64,000 nt of DNA from VRUE01 sp963699225 (lineage in GTDB: Bacteria; Actinomycetota; Thermoleophilia; Solirubrobacterales; 70-9). A model generated the notes under the pieces. That model saw nothing but the letters and a program-made list of their open reading frames with translations. It made no database searches and was not told where the DNA came from. Each line of letters opens with the position of its first letter. Within the stretch, counting starts at the first letter, position 1. The stretch covers positions 868,001 through 932,000 of the forward strand of contig OY969423.1 of assembly GCA_963699225.1 (NCBI GenBank), read 5' to 3'. Both the position numbers and the translations under genes were made by a program. Of this stretch, positions 1 through 8,148 are shown piece after piece.

Positions 1-646
1 CGCGCATGATCGTGCGCACGTCGGCGAAGTCGAGGTTGATCAGGCCGGGGATCGTGATCAGGTCGGTGATGCCCTGCACGCCCTGGCGCAGGATGTCGTC
101 GGCCTGGCGGAAGGCCTCGAGCACGCTGGTGCGCCGCTCGACCGCCTGCAGCAGCTTCTCGTTGGGAACGATGATCAGGGTGTCGACGTTGTTGCGCAGC
201 TTCTCGATTCCCTCGAGCGCCTGCTGCATGCGTCGTTTGCCCTCGAACTCGAAGGGCTTGGTCACGGCGCCGACGGTGAGGGCGCCGATCTCTTCCTTGG
301 CGATCTCGGCAATCACCGGCGCCGAGCCGGTGCCGGTGCCGCCGCCCTCGCCGGCGGTGACGAAGACCATGTCGGCGCCCTTCAGCGCCTCCTTGATCTC
401 GTCGCGACTCTCCGCCGCCGCGCCGGCACCCACCTCGGGGTTGCCGCCGGCGCCGAGGCCGCGGGTCAGCTCCTGGCCAATCGAGAGCTTGATGTCTGCG
501 TCACACGCCTGCAGCGCCTGAGCATCCGTATTGACGGCGACAAACTCGACGCCGCGAATGCCAGCGTCGACCATGCGACTGACGGCATTCGTACCGCCGC
601 CGCCGGCGCCGACCACCTTGATCACCGCTAGGTATGTGGATTCCAT
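1..646 (-). CDS. ftsZ: Cell division protein FtsZ (N-terminal part, runs off the left edge)
   Basis: Tubulin-like GTPase that forms the cytokinetic Z ring. The first 215 residues are in the window. Residues 13-21 carry the GAGGGGTNA nucleotide-binding loop and residues 101-107 the tubulin signature GGGTGTG, followed by the conserved AGGNPEVG and KPFxFEG segments. The ATG at 646 is preceded by GGAG about 10 nt upstream. It is the last gene of the dcw cluster, separated from ftsQ by about 257 nt that hold its own promoter and leader hairpins. The identification is certain; the C-terminal half lies outside the window. Confidence 0.97.
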   Translation of the reverse strand, partial: MESTYLAVIKVVGAGGGGTNAVSRMVDAGIRGVEFVAVNTDAQALQACDADIKLSIGQELTRGLGAGGNPEVGAGAAAESRDEIKEALKGADMVFVTAGEGGGTGTGSAPVIAEIAKEEIGALTVGAVTKPFEFEGKRRMQQALEGIEKLRNNVDTLIIVPNEKLLQAVERRTSVLEAFRQADDILRQGVQGITDLITIPGLINLDFADVRTIMR

Positions 647-663
647 CTCCCGATTTCTCCAAG

Positions 664-710
664 CCCAGTCCCGGTTGGGGCTGGATATGTCCCGGTCCAC
701 TAGGACTGGG
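664..710 (-). promoter_or_regulatory. Stem-loop in the ftsZ 5' leader
   Basis: CCCAGTCC (664-671) and GGACTGGG (703-710) are perfect inverted repeats, with further pairing inside (CCGG/CCGG). The structure ends about 18 nt before the ftsZ start, so it lies in the leader near the ribosome-binding site. Role unknown; it could protect the mRNA or tune ftsZ translation. A second, smaller inverted repeat (CTTGA..TCAAG, 759-772) lies further upstream. Confidence 0.45.
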
Positions 711-794
711 TGTTGAGTTGAGCCTTCGTACCGTCCGACGCTACAGCAATGCTTGAGAGTTCAAGGGTACGCTGTAACCGCGGAAATTGCGCTC

Positions 795-823
795 AACGTA
801 GGGTATCGGGCGAGGTCTGTCAA
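795..823 (-). promoter_or_regulatory. Candidate vegetative promoter of ftsZ
   Basis: On the minus strand TTGACA (818-823) and TACGTT (795-800) are separated by exactly 17 nt, a good match to a principal-sigma promoter. It lies between the ftsQ stop codon and ftsZ, so ftsZ can be transcribed independently of the long dcw operon, as is common for this gene. Hairpin-forming repeats CTCAAG-tctta-CTTGAG (855-871) and AACCCT..AGGGTT (886-904) lie just upstream and could end or attenuate the incoming dcw transcript. Confidence 0.45.
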
Positions 824-903
824 ACGGTCGGGCGACATCCTGCAAGGCCAATATCTCAAGTCTTACTTGAGGGTTGTGCCTACCTAACCCTGTGGTTGAG
901 GGT

Positions 904-1449
904 TCATTCGATGGGCGGAAGCGTATGCCCAGAGCCGCCTACCCCCGGGCGCCCCGGAGCGGTCAGGTCTACATAATCAAGCGCGGTTATCGAGGGGTCG
1001 GCAAGCACCGCTGCAGCCGAGCGCCACTTGCGCGCCGCGTCGCCGGCGCTGCCAAAGATCAGTTCGATCCCCGAGCTGAGTTCGACCTCCACCCCGCTTT
1101 CGCCAAAATTGCTGCCGGCCACGTAAGGGCGCAAGGCCGGGGGCGTGGCGGCAAGAACACGAACCTGTTCGAGCACTGAGCCCTCGACGCGCGGACCTTT
1201 GGGCGGTGAGCTGAGTGGCAGCTGGGGCAGCCTGACGTCTTCCGGAAGCGCCAGCCAGGTTAGAACGGTGCCGTCATCGGCCACCGCCACCGCTTCGTCG
1301 CCACTGCCAACCACCGCCACCGGGTCGGAGGAGACGAGATGCGGTTCCACCGTCTTGTCGCCAACGATCTTCTGAGCGACGAAAGCGACGACGATCACCG
1401 CGAGGATCACGATCACCCACCGGTACAACCCCCGGAACAGCCGGCTCAT
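904..1449 (-). CDS. ftsQ: Short FtsQ-like division protein lacking a POTRA domain
   Basis: Divisome membrane protein FtsQ, called from position (between murB and ftsZ) and from the C-terminal beta-domain pattern: DPVAVV near the membrane, LPQLPL, an L/V-E-L-S-S-G-I strand and a final DYVDLTAPGRP like the family's 'iDvs.P..p'. There is one membrane segment at about residues 9-27. The protein is about 181 residues, where FtsQ is usually 230-300. The roughly 70-residue POTRA domain expected between membrane helix and beta domain is missing. The ATG at 1449 overlaps the murB stop as ATGA; an in-frame GTG at 1470 is an alternative start. Confidence 0.75.
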   Translation of the reverse strand: MSRLFRGLYRWVIVILAVIVVAFVAQKIVGDKTVEPHLVSSDPVAVVGSGDEAVAVADDGTVLTWLALPEDVRLPQLPLSSPPKGPRVEGSVLEQVRVLAATPPALRPYVAGSNFGESGVEVELSSGIELIFGSAGDAARKWRSAAAVLADPSITALDYVDLTAPGRPGVGGSGHTLPPIE

Positions 1450-2360
1450 AGCTCCCAGTCCTTTGGCCACTCGACCTCGCCCAGCACCTGAACCTCCGGC
1501 TCGAGCACAACGCCGGTCAGCTCGAACACCCGTCGCCGCCCCGCGGCCATCAGCGCCAGTACGTCGGCGGTCGTCGCCTGCCCGGTGTTCTCAACGAAGT
1601 TGGCGTGCTTCTCGGCGAAGCGGGCTTCCCCCTGAGTGAGCCCGCGACAACCGGCCGCCTCCAGCAGCTGTCCGGCACTGCGCCCTTCCGCCTGTGGGTC
1701 CTCCGGGTTCTTGAAGGTCGAACCGAAGGTCTTGATCCCCGATGGCTGGGCCTCGCGGCGCTTGCCGCGCATCTCGTTGAGGCGGGCCCGGATCGTCGCC
1801 GGATCGTCGGGGCGGAGCGTGAAGGCGACGCGCGAGACGACCTCACCCGCAGTCAGGTTGGAGCTGCGATAGGCGAAGCCGAGCGAGTCCGGCGTGCGGC
1901 GTTCGCGGCCCTTTGCCGTGAAGACGTCGACCCAGGCGAGCACCTCGGCGAGCTGGCCGCCATAGGCGTTGGCGTTCATCTTCACCGCACCGCCCGCGGT
2001 GCCGGGGATGTTGACGCCGAATTCGATCCCCGCGAGACCCCAGCCAGCGGCCTTGGCCGAAGCCGAGGGAAAGCGAGCGCCGCCGCCGCAAACCATCCCC
2101 TCGTCCTCACGCTCGATCGTCGCGAGCTCGCGATCGAGCTTTAGTGCGAGCCCGCGGAAGCCGGAGTCGGCGACGAGCAGATTTGAGCCCGAACCAATCA
2201 CCCCGAGAGGAAGTCCTTCATCCGCGGCCCAGATCAGCACCGCGACCAGCTCCCCCTCGTTTCCGGGCCGGGCGAAGAAGTCGGCGTCGCCGCCAGCGCG
2301 AACCGTCGTCAGGCGGGCTAGGGGAAAGTTGCGTTGCACCGCCGCCGGCCGAGGGCTCAC
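1446..2360 (-). CDS. murB: UDP-N-acetylenolpyruvoylglucosamine reductase MurB
   Basis: Flavoenzyme that reduces UDP-GlcNAc-enolpyruvate to UDP-MurNAc with NADPH, the second committed step of peptidoglycan precursor synthesis in the cytoplasm. The FAD-binding loop GSGSN is at residues 56-60, IPGTAGGA at 118-125, a Y-R pair at 164-165, and the catalytic GSTFKNP (Ser214) at 213-219. Length 304 aa is typical. The start overlaps the murC stop as ATGA and the end overlaps ftsQ in the same way, so translation is probably coupled through this stretch. Confidence 0.96.
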   Translation of the reverse strand: MSPRPAAVQRNFPLARLTTVRAGGDADFFARPGNEGELVAVLIWAADEGLPLGVIGSGSNLLVADSGFRGLALKLDRELATIEREDEGMVCGGGARFPSASAKAAGWGLAGIEFGVNIPGTAGGAVKMNANAYGGQLAEVLAWVDVFTAKGRERRTPDSLGFAYRSSNLTAGEVVSRVAFTLRPDDPATIRARLNEMRGKRREAQPSGIKTFGSTFKNPEDPQAEGRSAGQLLEAAGCRGLTQGEARFAEKHANFVENTGQATTADVLALMAAGRRRVFELTGVVLEPEVQVLGEVEWPKDWEL

Positions 2361-3640
2361 CGAGGCACCCCCTCGCTGCTGGCGCCGTCTTCGATCAGCG
2401 CCTCGCCGAGTTTGAAGACGTCGCCGGCGCCGATCGTGACCAGCACCTGGTCTGCGATGCCGACGGCCTGGTTTCTGTCCAGGAGGCGAGCCAAGGCATC
2501 GACGCTGGGATCGGGGAGCCAGAACACCCGGCGCCCCCCGATCCGCTCGGCCGCGGCCTGCGCCACCTGTAGGCCGCTCACACCGGCGAGCTCGCCGACG
2601 GGCTGCTCGCGGGCCGGATACACGTCGAGCACCACCACCTCGTCGGCAAGGGCCAGGGCGGCGCCGAATTCCTCGCCGAAGGCCTTTGTGCGCGAGTAGA
2701 GGTGGGGCTGGAAGACAGCAATCAGCCGCCCGGGCCGTTGTTCGCGCAGGGCCGAGAGCGCGGCCCGGACCTCGGTCGGGTGGTGGGCGTAGTCGTCATA
2801 TACGCGGACGCCGGCGCGGGCGCCCTTCAGCTCGAGGCGGCGCTTCACCCCTGGGAAGTCAGCGAGGGTCGCGGCGACCTTGGCCGGCTCGAATCCCGCA
2901 GCCGCGGCGGCTAGGACCGCGGCGCGGGCGTTGAGCAGGTTGTGCTGCCCGGGCACGGCGAGCTCGATCTCCAGGTCCGCGTCCTCCGGACGAACCACCG
3001 CCCGCGCGCCCGCCGTGAACTCGCCGAAGGCGGCGCGCAGCTCGGCGACCGAGCCCCAGCGGCTGTGGTGGTCCATCTCGATGTTGGTGACGACGGCGAT
3101 CTCGGGCTTCAGGTCGAGAAAGCTGCCGTCGCTCTCGTCGGCCTCGGCGATCACCCACTCCCCCGTTCCCCAGCCGGCATTCGCGGCCGCCTGCCCTGCC
3201 CCCAGGCCCGGCACCTCGCCGCCGACGAAGAAGGCCGGGTCAACGCCGAGCTGGCGCAGGGCCCAGACCAGCATCGCGGTCGTCGTCGTCTTGCCGTGGG
3301 TGCCGGCGACCGCGATCAGGCGCTTCTCGGCGCAGAGCTCGGCCAGCAGGGCGCCGCGGTGGATCGGCTCGACGCCGCGCTCACGGGCCAGCGCCAGCTC
3401 CGGGTTGTCCTCGCCGATCGCGGTCGAGACGACCACCTCGGCGCCCTCCGGCAGGTTGGCAGCGTCGTGGCCGACGATCGGATCGAGCCCCGCCCCGCGC
3501 AGTCGCTCCATATAAGAGGAGTCGCTGCGGTCACTGCCGGTAACGCTCGCGCCGAGCTCGGCACAGACCAGCGCCAGCCCGCTCATCCCGGCGCCGCCAA
3601 TCCCGATGAAGTGCAGCCGACGTGAGGACCAGTCAGCCAT
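2357..3640 (-). CDS. murC: UDP-N-acetylmuramate--L-alanine ligase MurC
   Basis: ATP-dependent Mur ligase that adds L-alanine to UDP-MurNAc. The N-terminal Rossmann motif GIGGAGMS is at residues 13-20 and the P-loop GTHGKTTT at 113-120; EADESDGSFL and the DDYAHHPTE segment of the C-terminal domain are also clear. The ATG at 3640 is preferred over an upstream in-frame start at 3718, because family members begin just before the Rossmann motif and AAAGG lies upstream. It overlaps the murG stop by 8 nt. Protein length is 427 aa. Confidence 0.96.
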   Translation of the reverse strand: MADWSSRRLHFIGIGGAGMSGLALVCAELGASVTGSDRSDSSYMERLRGAGLDPIVGHDAANLPEGAEVVVSTAIGEDNPELALARERGVEPIHRGALLAELCAEKRLIAVAGTHGKTTTTAMLVWALRQLGVDPAFFVGGEVPGLGAGQAAANAGWGTGEWVIAEADESDGSFLDLKPEIAVVTNIEMDHHSRWGSVAELRAAFGEFTAGARAVVRPEDADLEIELAVPGQHNLLNARAAVLAAAAAGFEPAKVAATLADFPGVKRRLELKGARAGVRVYDDYAHHPTEVRAALSALREQRPGRLIAVFQPHLYSRTKAFGEEFGAALALADEVVVLDVYPAREQPVGELAGVSGLQVAQAAAERIGGRRVFWLPDPSVDALARLLDRNQAVGIADQVLVTIGAGDVFKLGEALIEDGASSEGVPR

Positions 3641-4799
3641 CGGTGCGCCTTTTGCTCCCCGCGGGTGCATAAGGCGCACCGGAAGCACCACCGGCCGCGG
3701 CCAGGACCTCGTCGGCAATTTTGCGCGCCGCGTCAGGCTTCGCCAGGGAAGCTGAAGCAGCGGACATTGCGGCTAGGCGTGTCTCGTCCGTAAAAAGAGA
3801 TGAGACGCGGCCGCCGAGGAGCGACGCACTCAGCGCATCGTCCTCGATCGTCTCCGCCGCCCCCGCCCCACTCATCCAGGCCGCGTTCGCCGCCTGATGG
3901 TCGGCCGTTGCATATGGATAGGGGACGAGGATCGCCGGGCGGCCGGCCGCGACCACCTCGAAGATCGAGCCGCCGGAGCGGGCCAGGACCAGGTCGCAGG
4001 CGGCAAGCACATCGCCGAGGTCCGGCTCGTAGGGGAGCAGCGTGTAGTCCTCGGCGTGGGATGCCGCGGCGAGCCGCCGCTCCAGCTCCTCATGGTCGCG
4101 GCGACCACTGAGGTGGATGACGTGGAAGTCACGGCTGAACTCGGCGTCGAGCCCGCCGGATCCGGTCTCGGCGAGGGCTTCGATCGCGGCCCGGTTGATC
4201 GAGCGCGCGCCCTGGCTGCCACCCATCACCAATAGGCAATGCGCCCCGGGGGAGATGCCGAAGCGGCGCCGCGCTGCCTCCCGGTCCGCAGCCAGGATCG
4301 CTGCTGGCACCGGTCGCCCGGTGACGAGATAGGGATCTCCTTCGCGACCCTCGATCGGAAAGGCAAGGCAGACCCGGCGAGCCCGTCCCGCCAACAAGCG
4401 ATTGGCGAGACCAAGGTGGCTGTCGGCCTCGGTCAGGACCAGCGGGGTCCGGGTGGACACGGCGGCGAGACCCGCCGGACCGGCGACGTAGCCGCCGCCG
4501 CCGAGGACTACATCAGCCTCGCGACTGCGCAGGGCGCGCCGCGCCGCCGCCACCGCCCCGGTGGCCTCCCCCACCGCGACAGCAGCCCGAAGCGGATTGC
4601 GGCGATCTATCCCCCGCACCTTGAGGAAATCGATCTCATAGCCGGCGGCCGGCACCAGCTCGGCCTCGATCCGCTCCCTGGTGCCGAGGAAGGAGACGAC
4701 GGCGCCGCTAGCCCGAAGCTCGTCGGCGACGGCCATCGCTGGCACGACGTGGCCTGCGGTTCCCCCCGCTGCCACTACGACTCTGGGCGCTTTTTCCAC
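3633..4799 (-). CDS. murG: UDP-GlcNAc transferase MurG (lipid II synthesis)
   Basis: Peripheral membrane GT-B glycosyltransferase that converts lipid I to lipid II. The GGTAGH donor/phosphate loop lies at residues 12-17; GGGGYV, LTEADSHLGLANR, GGSQGA and the ARSGGSIFE / ATADHQ pocket motifs follow. The 388 aa are slightly longer than usual because of an Ala/Lys-rich tail. Its start lies inside the ftsW gene: the two coding regions overlap by 92 nt in different frames. The start cannot be moved far downstream because the GGTAGH motif begins only 11 codons in. Confidence 0.96.
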   Translation of the reverse strand: MEKAPRVVVAAGGTAGHVVPAMAVADELRASGAVVSFLGTRERIEAELVPAAGYEIDFLKVRGIDRRNPLRAAVAVGEATGAVAAARRALRSREADVVLGGGGYVAGPAGLAAVSTRTPLVLTEADSHLGLANRLLAGRARRVCLAFPIEGREGDPYLVTGRPVPAAILAADREAARRRFGISPGAHCLLVMGGSQGARSINRAAIEALAETGSGGLDAEFSRDFHVIHLSGRRDHEELERRLAAASHAEDYTLLPYEPDLGDVLAACDLVLARSGGSIFEVVAAGRPAILVPYPYATADHQAANAAWMSGAGAAETIEDDALSASLLGGRVSSLFTDETRLAAMSAASASLAKPDAARKIADEVLAAAGGASGAPYAPAGSKRRTDG

Positions 4800-6075
4800 G
4801 GCTCGTTTTGCTCCTTTTGCGGGCAGGCGCGCGCCCGCCCTCGACGACGCGCAGTTTGCCAGCGCCAGAGGCGCGACCCGGCCGCGCCGCGGCGGTTGCC
4901 CTTCCCCCGCGGGCTACGTTGAGGATCAGCCCCACCGCAAAGAGCGTCGCCATCAGGCTGCTGTTGCCGTAGGAGACGAAGGGCAGCGGCACGCCGGTCA
5001 GCGGCGCCAGGCCCATCACGGCGAAGAGGTTGATCGTCGCCTGCACCAGGATCAGCGAGGTGAGGCCGGAGACGAGCAGCTTGCTGTAGCGGTCCTTGGC
5101 TTTCTGCGCCACGCGCAGGCCGGCATAGCCGAGCAGACCGAAGAGGCCGACGACGCCGAGGATGCCGACCATGCCCAGCTCCTCGCCGATCACGGCGGAG
5201 ATCATGTCGGTGTGGGCCTCGGGCAGGAAGCCCGCCTTTGCCACGCCGTTGCCGATGCCGACGCCGAAGAGGCCGCCAGAGCCGAGCGCGATCTTGGCCT
5301 GGGCCGCTTGGAACCCAGCGCCGGCGGCGTCAGCGCCTGGATGCAGGAAGCCGGTCAGACGGGCCATGCGGTAGGGCTCGACCACGGTCAGCAGCAGGGC
5401 GAGGCCACCGAGGACGAGGGCGATCTTGCCGAGGTCGACCGGGCGGGCGCCGGCGGCGATCAGCGTTGCGGCGACCGAGAAGGCGATCACCATCGTCGTG
5501 CCCATGTCGGGCTCGGCCATGACCAGCAGGCAGGCGGTGCCGACGACGAGCAGGAAGGGCATCAGCCCTTGCAGCGAGCGCACCCGTTTCGGTTCGCGGG
5601 CGAGCAGGTCGGCGCCGTAGAGGATCAGGGCAACCTTGGCCAGCTCCGAGGGCTGGAACTGCAACGAGCCGGGGCCGATCCAACGGCTGGCGCCGTTGGC
5701 GCTGGAGCCGGCAACGAGGACGACAAGGAGGAGGAAGAGCGAGGCGACGAGCAGGCCCGGCGTGAGGCGGCGGATCGCGGTCAGGCCGTGGCGGGCGCTG
5801 AGGTGCATCACCAGCAGGCCGAAGGCGCCGAAGATCAGCGTGCGCTTGAGGTAGAAGGCGCTCTCGGCGAGGTTGCCGTTGCTGAGGATCTGGGTGGTCG
5901 AGCTGGCCGAGAAGACCATCACCGCGCCGAGCGCGAGCAGACACAGGGTGGCGGTGAGCAGCAGGTTGTACTCAGTCGAGGGGGACGCGGAGCGGGAGCG
6001 CTTCTTCTTGCCCTTGGCCTTCTTCGTCTTCTTGCCGGCGACGAAGCCGCCGAGTGAGAGGGCGCGAGCGCTCAC
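4708..6075 (-). CDS. ftsW: Septal peptidoglycan polymerase FtsW (SEDS family)
   Basis: Multi-pass membrane glycosyltransferase of the SEDS family that polymerises lipid II at the septum with FtsI. A Lys/Arg-rich cytoplasmic N-terminus (residues 14-30) precedes about ten hydrophobic helices. WIGPGSLQFQPSELAK, AEPDMGTT, EELGMVG and PLPFVSYGNSS are SEDS hallmarks. A very basic tail (about residues 395-455) follows the last helix, and its coding region overlaps the start of murG by 92 nt. The ATG overlaps the murD stop as ATGA. Confidence 0.95.
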   Translation of the reverse strand: MSARALSLGGFVAGKKTKKAKGKKKRSRSASPSTEYNLLLTATLCLLALGAVMVFSASSTTQILSNGNLAESAFYLKRTLIFGAFGLLVMHLSARHGLTAIRRLTPGLLVASLFLLLVVLVAGSSANGASRWIGPGSLQFQPSELAKVALILYGADLLAREPKRVRSLQGLMPFLLVVGTACLLVMAEPDMGTTMVIAFSVAATLIAAGARPVDLGKIALVLGGLALLLTVVEPYRMARLTGFLHPGADAAGAGFQAAQAKIALGSGGLFGVGIGNGVAKAGFLPEAHTDMISAVIGEELGMVGILGVVGLFGLLGYAGLRVAQKAKDRYSKLLVSGLTSLILVQATINLFAVMGLAPLTGVPLPFVSYGNSSLMATLFAVGLILNVARGGRATAAARPGRASGAGKLRVVEGGRAPARKRSKTSRGKSAQSRSGSGGNRRPRRASDGRRRRASG

Positions 6076-7439
6076 GCCAGCTCCGCGACGATCTGGCGAA
6101 AGCGCTCGCCGCGCTGTTCGAAGTTCTCGAAGGCGTCGAAGCTGGCGCAGGCGGGCGAGAGCAGCACGGTCTCGCCGGGCTGGGCGGCGTGAGCGGCGAG
6201 GCGCACCGCTTCTTCCAGGTCCTCGCAGAGGTGCAGCTCGACGCCGGCCGCGATTGCCGGGGCGAGGGCCTCGGCGAGGCGACCGGCCGAGGCGCCGGTG
6301 AGGTAACAGGCGCTGCAGCGCTCGCGGACCGGGTCAAGCAGCGGCGCGTAGGACTCGCCCTTCTCGCTGCCACCGAGGATCGCCCGCACCCCGCCCTCGA
6401 AGGCACGCAGGCCGACTGTGGCCGAGGCGACGTTGGTCGCCTTGGAGTCGTTGACGAAGCGCACGCCGCCGAGCTCGGCCACCTGCTCGAGCCGGTGCGG
6501 TACACCGGCAAAGCTGCGCAGGCCCTCGCGCACCGCCTCGCGATCGAGCCCCATCGAGAGCGCCGCAGCGGCAGCGGCCATCGCGTTCTCGACGTTGTGC
6601 TCGCCGAAGAGACCGAGTTCGGAGACCGCTAGCAACGGCTCGCCGTCGTAGAAAATCGTTCCCTCGGCGACGGCGACTTCGCATTCGGGGGCGGCACCGT
6701 GGCAGAAGGCGATGCGGCGCCCACAACCGCCGAGGTCGACGCCGGCCAGCTCGGGGTCGTCGGCGTTGTAAACCGCAACGTCGTCGTTGCCCTGGTTGGC
6801 GAAGATCTGCAGCTTGGCGGCGAGGTAGTCCTCGAGCGTGCCGTGCCGGTCGAGGTGGTCCGGGGCGAGGTTGAGGAAGACCGCGCACTCGGGAGCGAAG
6901 GCGACGCTGTCCTCCAACTGAAAGCTCGATGCCTCGCAGATCACCGTCGCGTCCGGCTCGATCTCGCCCGCGAGCGAGGAGAGCGGCGTGCCGACGTTGC
7001 CGGCCACGGCAACCGGCTCAGCGGCGGAGCGGTAGATGTGACCAAGCAGCTCCACCGTGGTCGTCTTCCCGTTCGTGCCGGTCACCGCGACAAAGCGATT
7101 GGGAATCGCCCGCCAGGCGAGCTCCAGCTCCCCGACCACGTCGATCCCCCGCTCCAAAGCGGCCGCGATCACCGGCGCCTCCCGCGGCACACCCGGGCTC
7201 TTGACCACCGTCCGCACCCCCTCGAGGAGCGCAATCCCATCTGCATCCAGGACGACTTCGACACCGACCCCCCGCAGTCCTGCCGCCCCATCCGGAAACC
7301 CCGAATCGACCGCAACGACGTCCTCGCCCCGAGCGGCGAGCAACCGCGCGGCGGCCTGGCCGGATCGCGCCAACCCGACGACCAGGAACGGCCCGCCGGG
7401 AAACGGCGGCCGCATCTCCTTTGGTGGCGGAATGCTCAT
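6072..7439 (-). CDS. murD: UDP-N-acetylmuramoyl-L-alanine--D-glutamate ligase MurD
   Basis: Cytoplasmic Mur ligase that adds D-glutamate to UDP-MurNAc-L-Ala. VGLARSGQAA at residues 21-30 starts the UMP-binding fold, KSPGVP at 80-85, the P-loop GTNGKTTT at 121-128, and NLAPDHLDRHG, NDSKATN and LSPACASFD are all present. At 455 aa it has normal length. The first ATG (7439) is used here; an ATG eight codons in is also possible. Upstream lies a hairpin and then the GNAT gene, which separates murD from mraY. Confidence 0.95.
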   Translation of the reverse strand: MSIPPPKEMRPPFPGGPFLVVGLARSGQAAARLLAARGEDVVAVDSGFPDGAAGLRGVGVEVVLDADGIALLEGVRTVVKSPGVPREAPVIAAALERGIDVVGELELAWRAIPNRFVAVTGTNGKTTTVELLGHIYRSAAEPVAVAGNVGTPLSSLAGEIEPDATVICEASSFQLEDSVAFAPECAVFLNLAPDHLDRHGTLEDYLAAKLQIFANQGNDDVAVYNADDPELAGVDLGGCGRRIAFCHGAAPECEVAVAEGTIFYDGEPLLAVSELGLFGEHNVENAMAAAAAALSMGLDREAVREGLRSFAGVPHRLEQVAELGGVRFVNDSKATNVASATVGLRAFEGGVRAILGGSEKGESYAPLLDPVRERCSACYLTGASAGRLAEALAPAIAAGVELHLCEDLEEAVRLAAHAAQPGETVLLSPACASFDAFENFEQRGERFRQIVAELA

Positions 7440-7477
7440 CAGGACTTCTTCGATCCCCCCGATGCCGACCCTGTAAT

Positions 7478-7529
7478 CGCTGACTTCATCTTTTGGCGCC
7501 CTATGGGCACCAAAAACACAAAGTCAGCG
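7478..7529. repeat. Hairpin overlapping the GNAT stop codon, upstream of murD
   Basis: CGCTGACTT (7478-7486) pairs with AAGTCAGCG (7521-7529). Inside it TTTTGG and CCAAAA, then GCCC and GGGC, pair around a TAT loop (7502-7504), with small internal loops. The stop codon of the upstream GNAT gene lies within the right arm, and murD starts about 40 nt later in the transcript direction. It may act as a terminator for the GNAT gene or as an intercistronic structure; there is no clear T-tract. Confidence 0.6.
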
Positions 7530-8096
7530 CGGGGATTTGAGCCTGTAGAGGACGTGAGGGCGCTGAGGATGGCCTGGAGGCAGGCTGGGGTGTTCGAAGT
7601 CGTCGGCCGCGTCGTGGCTCATCCCGAGTCGCTCCATCACTGCCCGCGAGCGCCGGTTCGCCACGGTCGTGAGCGAGACGATCTCGTCCAGCCCATCCTC
7701 CTTGAAGCCAAACTCGAGCGCCCCTCGCGCAGCCTCCGTCGCATAGCCATGGCCCCAAGCCGAGCGAGCCAACCGCCAACCAACCTCCACAGCCGGCATG
7801 AAGTGTGCCTCGAACCCAGGCGCGGCCAGACCGGTGAAGCCAATGAACTCTTCGGAAGCTCGCACTTCGACCGCCCAGAGAAAAAACCCGTTTTCCGCAA
7901 AGCCAGCCTCGATCCGCTCAACCAACTCATCGCTCTCCCGCCGTGTCAGCAACTCAGGAAAGTGCTCCATGACCTCCGGATCAGCATTCATCGCCGCAAA
8001 CGGCTCGAGATCGGACTCCCGCCACCTCCGCAGCTCCAGCCGAGGAGTCGCGAGCGCTGGCCATGGGCGTCCGGTGCCCCCTTCCAAAACACTCAA
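7524..8096 (-). CDS. GNAT-family N-acetyltransferase (RimJ/RimL-like) inside the dcw cluster
   Basis: Acyl-CoA-dependent acetyltransferase of the GNAT fold; the substrate cannot be read from the sequence. The domain begins TPRLELRRW, has a VGWRLARSAWGHGYATEA acetyl-CoA loop and ends in TTVANRRSRAVMERLGM, the pattern of RimJ/RimL-type enzymes. No ATG or GTG precedes the domain; the nearest plausible starts are TTG codons at 8096 and 8087, both inside the large palindrome after mraY. A TTG at 8186 overlapping mraY would translate the whole palindrome. The gene is an unusual insert between mraY and murD. Confidence 0.8.
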   Translation of the reverse strand: MSVLEGGTGRPWPALATPRLELRRWRESDLEPFAAMNADPEVMEHFPELLTRRESDELVERIEAGFAENGFFLWAVEVRASEEFIGFTGLAAPGFEAHFMPAVEVGWRLARSAWGHGYATEAARGALEFGFKEDGLDEIVSLTTVANRRSRAVMERLGMSHDAADDFEHPSLPPGHPQRPHVLYRLKSPR

Positions 8097-8140
8097 GCGC
8101 GGCTCCTGCCGCGCGTTTTGGAAGGGGGCACCGGACGCCC
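8065..8140. repeat. Long palindromic element, copy 1 (26-24-26), after mraY
   Basis: The 26-nt arms 8065-8090 and 8115-8140 are perfectly complementary. The 24-nt middle holds a second 7-bp stem (GCGCGGC 8097-8103 / GCCGCGC 8108-8114) around TCCT and a six-nucleotide bulge. It starts 8 nt after the mraY stop. It has the same size and conserved centre as the element at 11922-11997, but different outer arm bases that still pair. The absence of a T-tract makes a simple intrinsic terminator doubtful. Confidence 0.85.
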
Positions 8141-8148
8141 TTTCACCG

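Noticed and set aside
6..521. Plus-strand open frame at the left edge
   Set aside because: It is the shadow of ftsZ on the other strand; the minus-strand translation has the tubulin signature.
2942..3625. Plus-strand frame of 227 codons
   Set aside because: Antisense to murC, which has all Mur ligase motifs.
4681..6057. Long plus-strand frame rich in Asp, Glu and Gly
   Set aside because: Antisense to ftsW; its composition is what a high-GC complementary strand gives, with no motif.
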